Assembly: GCA_024516035.1 (NCBI GenBank)
Contig: CM044955.1
Coordinates: 39,505,506 to 39,569,505, forward strand
Length of the DNA stretch: 64,000 nucleotides
Source: Bactericera cockerelli
Taxonomy: Eukaryota; Arthropoda; Insecta; Hemiptera; Triozidae
Direction of reading: 5' to 3'
Both the position numbers and the translations under genes were made by a program. The notes beneath the pieces were generated by a model. It was not told where the DNA came from. It saw nothing but the letters and a program-made list of their open reading frames with translations, and made no database searches. This document shows, piece by piece, positions 32,793-43,628 of the stretch (positions are counted from its first letter, which is position 1; every line of letters starts with the position of its first letter).

Positions 32793-34889
32793 CAGTGGCG
32801 GCTCCTGACTTCAAGACTAGGTGAAGACAAATTATACCCAGAAGTATTGAAAAAATAAAATTATTAATTTATCAGATCTTAGTTCTTATGGTCTCATAAA
32901 CACAGCCCATTGTAAGTTATGGCTGTTTCCCTGCAGAGCATGATTTTCTCTCATACCAGTTTTGCATCATATAAGTTTTTATAGGTACTTTTTTTGGAGA
33001 ACACTTGGTACTTAATAAATAAACAAGGCCAGCAGAACAATTTGTCAACACTTGAGCTGGTACACAGCCATTCATTTTTCATAAGCCATTCAGGCTTGAA
33101 CTGAATGGCTGTGGGGCAGGCATTTGCTTTACTTTTTTAGTGGTGGTTATAGTAATTGGAGAAATTGGACATCCAGTAATCATAATATCTTTCTTATCCT
33201 CATTACTTCTTAATCTGAATGGGGTTACTTTTAATGTTTGAACCCCATGATTTTGTGGGAATCTCATTGTTTCTTTGAAATATTGTTATTAATTATTCAT
33301 CTTAATAAAAAATATTAACTAAAAGTTGGTAAAAAGGAATTAAAATGAAAATATTAGGATTATACCTCAGTAGATAGGTAGGTACAACATTTTAAAGAGG
33401 GGTTAGAACTGGGAAGGAAAGAAAATTAGTTGAAGACTAAAAATTACAATCCAAAACTGGAAGAAAATCCACCACCAGATTACAAAATAAATCTAAGAAA
33501 ACATACTTACTACAAATATAAAATCAGCTTAAATTTGTGTTACCATTGATGTTTAAATGACTATTTATGAAAAACACAGATATTGCCTTATAATTTTAAG
33601 TACTTCACTGGAAGCTGTGTGCTTAGCTACTTGCAATCTGCATAATTATAATGTTATTTCTGACACTGAAAGAAGTACATAGCTACTTCAAATTCAACTT
33701 ATTATGAAAAGCACAGGTCAGATCAGGTAGGAATAATGTTTCTATCCTGTATCAAATACTGGGAAATAACTTTATTAATTAGTTACACCAATTAAAAGTC
33801 ACTTGATTACCGTTGAAAAGATTTGAAAATAATCTAATAAAATTTAAGTTTTGTTTACATTCTAAAGATAAGAGATACAATGTTGCCAAGTTAATTTCAT
33901 AGCTAAATTTCTACAAACTTCAAGAGCTATATTTTAAATTTAAAGAAATCCCTCAAATCATGTAAGATGTATTTATTTATTTTAAAAAATAATACTACAC
34001 CGCAGGAACAGAATTTTCTCTTGAGAATTTCATTTCAACACGTCTAATTTCATGATTTTTTTTTTAAGTGGTTCCATAGTCAGGATCTTAAACAGGACCA
34101 CCATTGTCCCTATTTAAAAACTTCTTCGAACAACTAGATACCAGATTATCTTATTTGGCTCAATTTCGGTGCCTACATTAAATAATTATTTCCGAGATTT
34201 GACTTCAATCGAGATGTCCTTTTTAAGACTATAGTTGACAAGATACATAAGTAGTTAAAATTTATTGGTAGCGGCTATCGTTTAGGAACTATGTACAAAA
34301 CTAGAACCCAAAAAATGAGAAATAATATCCAAAATTCCTGACACAAAATCCTGCTTTCCTAACTTCTACGTTATTATTATTTTTTTTTTTTTTTTAAATA
34401 TTACAAGATTGTGCTAGATATGGGAGGCTAAATCATTGACTGGTTCCCTAGGTCTGGCATAATGCTACTGGCAACAGTGTTAATATCAAAATCGCACATG
34501 GTATGTGGCTTCGTGACATTTCGTATGAGGTCGTGTAGATAATGTAAACTGAATACAACTGAAGACTGTCCTCAGTAGCATATTACATAGATATAGTTCT
34601 TGCCTAATATTTCATGATACCTACTTGGAAATACTCAACTCTGATTGGTTGATTCAAGGACAACTGAAGACAATTTCGAATTGTCTTCACATTTGGTGTT
34701 CTCCTTGGAAAGTAACATGAAATGTTAAGCAGCATTGATCTATTTTACACAAAGCTTACTCTTTTTTTTTTTTTTCTTTTCTTTGAGTTGGATCAATTGT
34801 GCCATGTTCAAGGGATTATGAGTAGTGTTTTCACTGTTCAAAATTAGGTGAAAATGTCTTCAGTGTCTTCACCCGACGAGCCGCCACTG
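32793..34889. mobile_element. hAT-like transposon (2.1 kb) with perfect 8-bp target duplication
   Basis: ATAGAGGG stands immediately outside both ends (32785-32792 and 34890-34897). The ends are inverted: CAGTGGCGGCTC at the left and GAGCCGCCACTG at the right, with an adjoining GGTGAAGACA-type word that also appears in reverse. No transposase is seen; the only ORF (33079-33267, -) is short and lacks a domain. Long AT-rich interior without homology to coding sequence, hence non-autonomous. The intact duplication suggests fairly recent insertion. Confidence 0.9.
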
Positions 34890-34897
34890 ATAGAGGG

Positions 34898-35324
34898 AAC
34901 CCGATGTATCAAGATTTGTTTCCAGTAGGGACCACCAGCTGATTTCAAAATCAGTGCCGGAGTTGTAGTAACTTTTCTCTCGCGAAGGAGTAGGTTCCTA
35001 AACTGTCTAATTCTTCTAAAATAATATTTGAACCAATCAGAGGCCGGGATTTGTTGAAAGAGGGACCATCAGCTGTTCAAAGTTGGACGCATAAATTTGT
35101 TCAATTCGAGATAGGTAAGGTTCCTCTATGTTATATGATCTCAGTGGTTTTTAGTGATACTAAGAAAACAATAAAACATATGTGCCAAATTTCATAGCTC
35201 CATGGTCAACAGAAACGGTGTAAAAGGTGTGAAAACCTGGTGAATCGGTTTATGTAAAGATACACTCCAAAGTGAAGGATAAGCTTATCGCCTTGTTAAA
35301 GCGCCGTTAAATACAAAATAAACT
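34898..35324. other. Continuation of repeat locus after the hAT element
   Basis: Ends with cggtttatgtaaagatacac, which matches the family B end at 24130-24155. No gene. Confidence 0.4.
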
Positions 35325-36185
35325 GAAGTGACACCACACGACTTTTCTTATAACTGCTGACTCAACGGTAACAGTTAGCTAAAAATTAGTGTCAAATTCT
35401 TAATCAGCATCTCAAAATCGTTGCATTTGATAAGTCACAATCCCCATCCAGCATGAACAGTAAAAATCTTAGTCCCAGGGGACCCCCCAAAATATAGTCT
35501 GGCTGGGGGACGTTAAACAGGGAGAAGACCAGTGTCCCGCTAGAGGACCATAAACAGAGAACAGACTAGCCAACCCTTACAAGCCAGGCTAGCTTGCAGT
35601 TTCCTAAGGGTTTAATGGCTTATAAAGAAAAGTCTAAGTCCTCATGATGGTTGATCGCACATAGAAATATGTGGTTCAGGACGAGCCAACTTTGAAATAA
35701 AGTTGGCTGGAGACCATCACTCACCCCTCCAGCTGTAGCCAAGCTGGCTACAACAACAACAACAACCCCCCAAAATACAGGTAAATTGAGGCCGGGTTCC
35801 GAAAAGTTCAAGATATAAAAAAAAACATCAGAATAGACTCCTATTATTTTTTATTACAAGAAAAACTTGCTCTCATAAAAATTTCATATCAATTATCGCT
35901 CAGCCAGACCCGCAAAACGCCGCCACTGGCGGCACCGATTTTTTCTAAAAAGTTTGTGCTACGTCCTCTATGTATTTATGACCTCCAAGACTCTACCTTG
36001 TGCTGTTCTTGAGATATTTTGTTTACTGACAGACAGACAGACAGAACGACACACGTGCCAAAGCCTGAAACTTTGGATTCAGGCTCTGGGGACCCTAAAG
36101 CGTGTTCTGCCACTGAAAACTTTTTCAGCGGCTGGAAAAACTGAATTTTTTGGGTGATTCCCTTACTTTCCTTTCTTTAGGATAA
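35325..36185 (-). repeat. Dispersed repeat family P, split by a CAA-tail SINE
   Basis: Reverse orientation: it starts with gacaccacacgacttttct-type sequence and ends ttactttcctttctttagg. The SINE at 35495-35765 interrupts it with the duplication CCCCCCAAAATA on both sides. Remaining sequence matches 25559-26205. Confidence 0.7.
35495..35765 (+). mobile_element. SINE-like retroposon with CAA tail, copy 2
   Basis: From tagtctggctgggggacgtt to the (CAA)n end at about 35751-35765. Exact 12-base target duplication CCCCCCAAAATA at 35483-35494 and 35766-35777. Opposite in orientation to the copy at 31809-32084. No tRNA- or 5S-like head was recognised. The ORF 35620-35811 is non-coding. Confidence 0.9.
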
Positions 36186-37465
36186 AGAAAGGAAACAAGA
36201 GAGAAAAAAAAGATATACTGCCGTCTGCCGTGCTTGGCCTGGCGCACTGCCGTGCGCTCAGATAATCCTGTCCAAACGTTGTAATATTTAATTATTTACC
36301 TTATAAGAAAATTGAGAATCCATTTAATATTTAAAGGTAGACAGCAAATTAATACATAGGTACCCTTGTGTGTACCTTTTGAAACTAAAAGTAGATAATA
36401 CAGATTATCTTGTCCAAAGTTCTAAAAACTCATCATTGTAATTTAGGTTTAATTGTGCTCAGTGAATTGGAAGTAATGAGGCTCATCAGTATCCTGCAAA
36501 CTTTTAGCTTTCAGCAGTTCAAATATTAATTCTCAGGAGTCCAGTAAGCGGACTTTGGCTTTCTTATATTAAATTCTATCTAATCTTTTGTACTAATATA
36601 GGGAATATGATAAATCTAATGTCTTCACTGGAACAAATTAGGCATTCGCTGAAACCTTTCACGAAGAAGTATTATATCCAACTGTCCATAATTGGCAGTG
36701 TTTTTTTTTCAACGGTGATTTTGCATGTACTTACATATTTTCGATAGAATTATTTCAATAAACTTGTACAATTACGTCTTAAGAATATTTTATAAGTACA
36801 TTCATTTTGTATTATTTTCACTAAATCAACACTTTTAACAGTACAGGTTGTAATGCGTAATAAAAATTCATCTGTCACTAGCAGGCGAGATACTCTTTCA
36901 TTTATTTACCTAATACCTGAAATAGAGCTCTTGCTCGACTAAAGTGCAGCATTAGAGATTACTTAGTTTTTTCTTTCCCACAAAATTGTTCAAACATCAG
37001 TAAAATACGTCAGTGACATCAGGTCAGTCATATGAAGGGGACTTCAAACGAGTTTTCGAGATAATACGGAGACTGGTATGAGGCGGATAATTAGAGAGCG
37101 GATATTTGAGGGGCCGTGGCCAGAGCTCAGGAGAGCAGAATGTATACATAAATCATTTTGGGCGTTGTACTGATTGACCTTCATTGTATATTTAGAGAGA
37201 AAATAGGTAATTAATTATCCTGTTCATTTTTCAGTTTTTTTATATTATCAAAGGCATGACCGTGACTGTTAATTTTAAATTTGTGACTTGACCAAGTGTG
37301 GGGAAACAACTTTCAGTCCTTGAAAACCTGAGAATCCTGTCTTCTGAGAAGTATGCACCAATTAGTTAAGTAGCTGGTTCAAATTTTAAAACTATTCACA
37401 GGAGACGGTAGAGTTCGTAGTTGTAGTAGTAGTAGTAGTATTATTACTATTATTGATTGAGTCAC
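36186..37465. other. Intronic stretch with no recognised gene
   Basis: 36210-36260 repeats the cactgccgtgcgctcagata phrase of family B. A (TAG)n/(TAT)n stretch lies at 37423-37453. Otherwise unassigned. Confidence 0.4.
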
Positions 37466-37622
37466 ATGAGAGTGAGAAGTAGATGTGAGAGTGAGAAATA
37501 GACGTGAGAGTGAGGAGTAGATGTGAGAGTGAGGAGTAGATGTGAGAGTGAGGAGAGGGTAGAGAGAGAGACAGAGAGAGAGAGATAGAGAGAGAGAGAG
37601 CGAGAGAGAGAGAGAGAGAGAA
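37466..37622. repeat. 19-bp minisatellite grading into (GA)n
   Basis: About five units of gtgagagtgaggagtagat with variants, then an AG-rich microsatellite to 37622. Confidence 0.8.
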
Positions 37623-37989
37623 GAGCTGGAGGAGAGGACGTATGTGAATTTCTCCGATTTAATGACTATACCTAATTGCTCCGGACTCTAATTCCTCCTC
37701 GGTTGATTTTGGGTAGTCTAACAAAAAATTCACTTACGCATCAAATTCCAATAGACAATATTTTCATTTGTGAATACAAATAAAAACAATAATTCTTAAT
37801 AAAAAATTTAATGTGTTCTATTTTTTGAGGAGGAATTAGCGTATACCTTTTTAACGTATAATTCTTTAGAGGAGGAATTAGCATATACCTTTAGGATTTC
37901 CAATTTCTACATCGGAGCAATTGGTATGACATCGGAGGAATTGGGGTCCGCCCAAAGAATTTTAGTGAAGGCATAGAGAAAGTGAAACT

Positions 37990-38240
37990 AAAAAATCCGG
38001 TGTAAACATCACACGACTTTCCTTATTCCCCAAAAAGAAGTCGAATTGCACCACTGGTGACTCAACGGTAGCAGATAGCTAAAATTCAATGCCAAATTTG
38101 TAATCAGCACCTAAAATTCATTGGATTTGATATGTCGCAATCCCCATCTAGGGTGAATAATAAAAAAGTTAGTCCAAGCGGTCCCCCCAAAATACCGGTA
38201 AATTGGGGCCGAGTTCCAAAAAGTTCAAGATATCTTGCGC
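37990..38240 (-). repeat. Dispersed repeat family P, 3' part
   Basis: Reverse orientation: aaatccggtgtaaacatcac, acgactttccttattcccc, aataccggtaaattggggcc. It ends about 55 bp before the small - strand ORF. Confidence 0.65.
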
Positions 38241-38296
38241 TGGCTCTAGGTTTACAAATCTAAATTGAGAATCAAAATTGATATTCTTACTGGTCG

Positions 38297-38527
38297 TCAG
38301 CTAACTTGGTAGTTGGTGAATAAATCCTGAATTTTAATTTGGAGCAGTAAATGCAGTAACAAAAAATTATCTTGACGTAGACTGCCGCGCTCCTTAATAA
38401 TTATTATTAACGTTGTGTAAATAGGCCTGTTGGCTGGCGCTACTTGACGAGCACTCGCCTCCCGTCGAGCTTGATCCTTGGCCACAAAATCTCGAATAAC
38501 ATCACGGTGTCTTTGTGAGAACATCAC
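38297..38527 (-). CDS. Possible small gene or first exon divergent from IQCK homologue
   Basis: A 76-codon ORF whose first 35 residues (MMFSQRHRDVIRDFVAKDQ, ARREASARQVAPANRP) look protein-like, charged and of balanced composition. The C-terminal half (TTLIIIIKERG, LLLHLLLQIKIQ) looks like translated intron or UTR. It starts 126 bp upstream of the + strand gene at 38654, so the two could share a bidirectional promoter. It may be a first exon, but no strong donor was found. No family recognised; may be spurious. Confidence 0.3.
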   Translation of the reverse strand: MMFSQRHRDVIRDFVAKDQARREASARQVAPANRPIYTTLIIIIKERGSLRQDNFLLLHLLLQIKIQDLFTNYQVS

Positions 38528-38653
38528 AAAATACTAACATCAAATCCGCAAAGTAGTACCTATTTATATTTTTGTACTGGTAGAAATGTAAATACTTTTA
38601 TTTTTCATAAAGTATTGTTGTAAATTATTTCTCAAATTGCATTTGTTGTAACA

Positions 38654-39511
38654 ATGAAAATAAAAAACAATGAACCTCCTTGTGCTAGCTTGGAGAAAAC
38701 TGATACCGTCGAAAGACTGTGGGATTCTATTGTACGAAAAATGGACCAAGAAATTACCATGTTCACTCAATATTTGCCAAATACAGAAAAGGGAACACAG
38801 AAATGTTTCCGCATCATGGATCGAAGAAATTGGGCGCTCTGCTATTTAAAACGGGACATCTACCCTCTGCTTCTGCCTGGTATAGATATCATTTTATGCT
38901 CATATTTTGTCCGAAGAATTATTCAGACTTGATGGTAAAAAATCATGAGATGTGTCATCGACAGTCTGATAAATTATTTATTTTATCACATGTGATAAAA
39001 CTCTATTTTCTTTTTAATTCGTACCTAAACTTTTCCTGACAAAAAGTTTCATCTAGTTTCAAAGTCATAACGAATGAATACCGCTCTGATGACACCCAAT
39101 GTTATAAGACGTCGAATATGATGGCTAAATCGTCCTCACTCCCCTCAATCACATATTTATTTTCCAGCTTTGAAAAACACTTTCCAACAAGCCTTGAGTG
39201 AGAATGCCCCGTCAAATCCTCAATGCAAGTTCAACCCCGTTGACCATCTCGCTTATCTCCTTTATAATCTAAATCCTGCCCATGAACGTGCCAAAACCAA
39301 TCTCTATGATATTCCCTTCGTACAAAAAGCTCTTGAGAGTGGAATTCGAGCACCATATCCGACCTTTTGGCTGTGGAGCGAAGAAGAAGCTGCAAAAGTC
39401 ATAGAGAAATGTGCCCAGGGCTTTTTTGTGAGAAAACTGGAAGAGGTGGCAGAGATGAGATCATTCTGGAAGATTGTCAACCAGGAAAAATTCTCATATA
39501 GAAACGAATAA
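38654..39511 (+). CDS. IQCK: IQCK-like protein (two exons, 189 aa)
   Basis: Exon 1 38654-38879, intron 38880-39167 (donor GTATAG, acceptor TTTTCCAG), exon 2 39168-39511. The splice joins phase 1 to give LLLPALKNTFQQAL across the junction. Exon 1 holds ALCYLKRDIYPLLLP, matching the YLExxxFPxLLPAL region of IQ-domain protein K. Exon 2 holds LLYNLNPAHERAK, DIPFVQKALE, RAPYPTFWLWSEEEAAKVI and GFFVRKLEEVAEMRSFW, matching the LYNxNP, IPFV, RPPxPLSLL-EEAAxxIQ and VRxxPExxELRxW signature. The IQ-like stretch lacks a proper IQ pair (VIEKCAQGFFVRK), so calmodulin binding may be lost. Vertebrate IQCK is expressed in ciliated cells and testis; the role is poorly known. AATAAA is at 39570. Start chosen at the AACAATG at 38654. 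Confidence 0.72.
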
Positions 39512-39569
39512 TGGATTTACAGACGAAAGTCTAATATTATCTGATTGCATTCATTACCATAGCTAATTT

Positions 39570-39575
39570 AATAAA
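39570..39575 (+). terminator. AATAAA poly(A) signal of the IQCK-like gene
   Basis: AATAAA 59 bases after the stop codon of the two-exon gene. Confidence 0.55.
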
Positions 39576-39610
39576 TACGCATTCACTATGCTTTCTTAAA
39601 TAATACTATT

Positions 39611-39672
39611 GACCAGCCTAAAGGCTTTATTTAGACTGTCAGCGCAAGACAGGTAGTCCCATTAGGCTGGTC
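39611..39672. repeat. 62-bp micro-element with 11-bp inverted ends
   Basis: GACCAGCCTAA (39611-39621) and TTAGGCTGGTC (39662-39672) are exact complements. They enclose the same ctttatttagactgtcagcg word found at 9376-9420. Confidence 0.65.
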
Positions 39673-39939
39673 ATTTAATTCTGTTTTAAGATAGCTCTTA
39701 TAGTTTAAGAGATATTTGAATTTGCATTATTTCTCCTGTCATAACCAAAAAACAAAATGGCCGATTTTCATGAAATCGTTGACACCTTGGAGCTGCATAC
39801 CGACTTTTATCGCTCTAGCGACTTACTGTTCTTGAGATTATACCATTTTTTATTTAAAGAGGGGTCTATAACAATCCAAGTCCTTGCCCTAGATTGTACC
39901 ATACTCTCATACAAACGGACCGAATCAGGAAATTCCTGT

Positions 39940-40320
39940 AGGTTGGTTATAATTTCTGATGAGCCGTTCTTGAGCTACGCCGGATAAGGTAAAAAAAATG
40001 GATGGGTAACACGTAAAATATTCACGTTTTTTTAACCTAAATGACATTTTTTTTATCGAAAAGTGACGACCTATCAACTCAAAGCAAGAAAGTTCAAGGC
40101 AAAAGTTTGAGGTTTCATTTGACATATCGATCGCGAAATTCTGTCATTCTTGAGCTATAAGGACAGAAAATATATGGGCGACAAAAAATGTTCACGTTTT
40201 TTTAAACCTAAATGACATTTTGTGTGTGTGTGTAATGTGTATGTGGGTGTGTATGGTGTGATGTGTGTGCGTTGTGTGTGTTTGATGGGCTGGCGAAGCG
40301 GCGGGTGTATTCCGCTAGTT
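39940..40320 (+). repeat. Dispersed repeat family T with TG-rich end
   Basis: ttctgatgagccgttcttga, catttgacatatcgatcgcg, then a TG-rich stretch (40220-40292) ending near gctggcgaagcggcggg. Matches 17120-17420 in reverse. Some phrases occur twice inside it. Confidence 0.65.
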
Positions 40321-40329
40321 CAAATATAA

Positions 40330-41467
40330 AAATGTCATATCTCTATTATCTGTGATCGTTTACGAGATATTTGCACTTATTTCACTATTTTACAAAATTG
40401 AACCCACTAGGTAATACAAACTAAAAATCAAGTGTATTAACATATTTAATTTGCTTGAACAAGTTTACTGGATTTAATTTAATATAATTGAGACTGTCCC
40501 TTAAGTCGGGCTATAGTGTGCTATGATTGGTTGAAACTGCGGGTTGAGGGAGGGTCTGATTTATCTTAAACTTAATCCTGTTATATAATTATGCCCTAGA
40601 ATGTGAAATTTTACTACCTGAGAGTCCTGAGACACTTACTTTACCGCAACTATGTAACATACACCGTTATATTTATGGAATTTCCTCGATACCTCTTGGT
40701 CCCAGAAGTCCACAATATACGAGTAGTTATTTGGAGCCGATCATCCTTAATTAGTACCTAATATACAAAGCACTTTACTTTTCTACGAAATTGCTTATGC
40801 GACATTATTACATTAATCTCGAGCGAAACCGAATTCGGATATGCTTCCAAGCTGTACATCACTAGGTTGAGAGGGAAGACTTTGTTGCACACATGTTACA
40901 CCCAGCATCCAGAAGACAATATGTCGAATTAAACGTTCCAGTATTCGAGTTTTGATGTAATTGCATTAGGCGCTGTCAGCAGATATTCTGGGTTGGATTT
41001 GAACACAATGCATAGAATTAGCGAATGTTCTCGTACCGGGCTGGAAAGCTGTGATTACGCCGGTCTGTAACAACTGCAGCTACAGATGTATGCGCTCAAG
41101 TGTGTGCCTGAGGCTTAAGCCTCTGCAACCCTATTGTTTTGATCCCCTCTGTGCTATAGTTATGTAATAAGCTCCTGCTTTTTCCTTCTCGAAATTATGA
41201 TTCTATATACAATGAATCTGAGACTAACCTAAACTCAAAATTATCTAGTTTTCCTAATGGGAGCAGTGTCCAGTCAATGAGATAATCTATTCTAATTCAC
41301 AAAATTGAGTAGTAATATTCAGGTTTCAACAATAAATGGACCTACAGATATTATACATATATGTAGGAATCAGTGTGGTATAGATAAAACAATAAAAAAA
41401 ATACTGATTAATAAAATAAGCATTAATAAAATAAGTAGGTATGTATCATCTTTCTCACTACACATTC
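40330..41467. other. Intronic stretch with no recognised gene
   Basis: 40490-40590 has a rough counterpart near 15270-15370. The ORF 41305-41487 is not supported. Confidence 0.4.
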
Positions 41468-41645
41468 CCCGTGGTCGAGGGGAGTAGCGCACTAGATTTG
41501 CACACACGGTGACCTGGGTTCGAATACCACCTGGGCAGAATATTTTCTCCTCTGTACTTTGACTACTTTGGATGTCCGCGAGAAAAAAATGAGTAGGTAG
41601 TTATATGCATGATTAACGACCAGTGGTGGCATTACAATATTAGAA
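41468..41645 (+). mobile_element. tRNA-derived SINE (family 1)
   Basis: tRNA-like head (gtggtcgaggggagtagcgc, B box GGTTCGAATACC at 41518-41529), body with ggatgtccgcgagaaaaaaa and the ccagtggtggcattac end. Confidence 0.7.
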
Positions 41646-42019
41646 AGAAAATATTATAATGCTAAAAGAGAATACCATAGGCATTAGCACCGCCCTTGAT
41701 CAAAGTTTTGTTTTATTAATTTCAATGTATTTTATTTATTCAGGGTCGAACTCGTAACCGCGGGGAACTGGGTATTTTTAGCGCAGGGCCACACTCTCTC
41801 TCTCTCACACACACATACACACTCACTCAATCACACATTGTTTCGAAAATATAGGCCATGCGCGGATATAGGAGGGGGGCACGTGTCCCCCAGTTTTTTT
41901 CCGCAAGCGGTGATCTCAATGAGTTAGGGGGCACAACCCCAAAATAATTCTCAATTCTAAGACCAATTAGAAATACCTAAATAATGAAGTTGTCAAATCT
42001 ACACAGATACCTTAGGATC
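41646..42019. other. Intronic stretch with no recognised gene
   Basis: A short CT/CA microsatellite at 41795-41838; a phrase (tataggaggggggcacgtgt) resembles a tandem-gene-free repeat. Nothing else. Confidence 0.35.
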
Positions 42020-42520
42020 AAGGAATACATCTCTAGGGGCTACACGGGGTAAGGACAAAATATGGATTTGTGACACAAAATATCATATTTTTCGACCTAG
42101 GTGACATTTTTTCTCGAAATTTGGCATGACGGCACCGCGGTGTCGTATCAACTCATAACGAGAAAGTTTTAAGCAAGGTTCAAGCTTTCGTTTGAGATAT
42201 TAATCATGAAATTCTGATGAGCCGTTCTTGAGCTACGTCGAGTAAAGACATAAAATGGATGGGTAAACAAAAAGTATTTACATTTTTTGACCTGAATGAC
42301 ATTTTTTCTCGAAATTTGTCGTGACGACCTATCAACTCAAAGCGAGACGACCTATAAACTCAAAATTCTGATTAGCCGTTCTTTAGCTACGCCGGGTAAA
42401 GAGAATAAATGGATGGGTGACACAATTTTTATTCACTTTTACTTTTCTGTGCGGTGTGTGTTGTGTGAGTTTGCATGTTCCTGTGTGTGAGTGTGTGTGT
42501 CAAAATGGTTCTAAATGGCG
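42020..42520 (+). repeat. Dispersed repeat family T, internally duplicated
   Basis: Contains two or three tandem versions of ctgatgagccgttcttgagc, tacg and catttttt...tcgaaatttg with cgacctatcaactcaaagc, then a TG-rich end (42449-42500). The ORFs 42296-42672 fall in it. Confidence 0.65.
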
Positions 42521-42793
42521 GACCCTGTATATTTTATTCAATTTTTCGTGAAGTTTTACCACTAAAACTTGCTTTGAATTATCATATCATTGGGAACTGT
42601 CGCGTCGCTTCGAGAACAGGGATGGACACAAAAAGGGTTCCTATAACAAGGGAACCCTCTATGTATATGTAGGTACAATTGTACATATTCCTGTCACTTT
42701 TCATAATCCAATAGAATATGTAATTCTAATCTTTTCTCTGTATATGATATATTTATTATACCTCGCTATTATTGTAATGTAATTATGTTGCAG

Positions 42794-42913
42794 TTCATCC
42801 AGTTATACATGTTCCAAACCAGCTGGTGGGTGCCCCCATAGACACCGATGTCACCCTAGAGTGCTATGTGGAAGCGTATCCCAAATCCATCAATTACTGG
42901 CTCCGAGAACCGG
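42794..42913 (+). CDS. DIP/lachesin-like Ig protein, exon c (start of Ig domain 3)
   Basis: 120 bp between TGTTGCAG and GTAAGC, phase 1 on both sides. It reads (F)HPVIHVPNQLVGAPIDTD, VTLECYVEAYPKSINYWLRE, PG. HPVIxVPNQLVGAP opens the third Ig domain of DIPs; C in LECYVEA and W in INYWLRE are the Ig B- and C-strand core residues. The phenylalanine is split across the previous intron. After the last G (phase 1) the next exon would be expected to start with Ig domain 3 strands, but no such exon is seen in the 21 kb downstream. Confidence 0.95.
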
Positions 42914-42983
42914 GTAAGCGAAATGTAGCCATGTATGTAGCCAATAAGATTGCCAAACCAACTCGAATAGCAAAGTGTGGTAA

Positions 42984-43014
<31 letters not shown>

Positions 43015-43628
43015 AAAGGATGAGTTTTTCACAGCCGTTTTTATTTTGTAGCCATGAAACAGGAGCTACTGTAGACGCTTGTGGTCTGTGTTGTAGCCTG
43101 CCCATCCTGTACTATGCCTCCCTTCTGATGGGCGAGAATTGACACAATACTTCCCAATTAGGTACTGGACCAACACGAGCGCACCGGAAGGTATCCTTTA
43201 CAAAAAATTGTAAAAAATTAAGAATACAAATTTTTGTCGGCACGGGGGATCGAATCCGGGACCTTCCGCATGGCAAGTATGACTATTTTTTAATCTGCAC
43301 ACAGAGTGTGGCATGAGGTTGTAAGACGTCTTGTTCCTCTTTTACTTTGCTTTTTTCACAAATCTACTTGGGATTGTAAGACGAAAAATATACACTATAC
43401 AGGGTCCGCCAAAAAAAGGAGCCACTCGAAATATCTAGAGAACGGATTTTTTTTTTTTTTTTAATGCTATAACACATGTGCCATAACATCGAGGGGGAAA
43501 CCTTTTCTACTAGGTTTTGATGGGCGGCCCGGGGGGTCAGCTTTTCTTAAATAATGTAAAAACCATCTTTTTTCGACTACAACTTGTGCTAAATAAATGA
43601 TATGATTCATGTTGGTCAATTTAAATTA

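Larger units (their letters stand above)
25536..42793 (+). other. Intron 2 of the DIP-like gene (17.3 kb)
   Basis: Donor GTAAGTAC at 25536, acceptor TTATGTTGCAG ending at 42793. It contains the IQCK homologue (38654-39511, same strand as the host) and a dense set of nested transposons. Confidence 0.9.
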
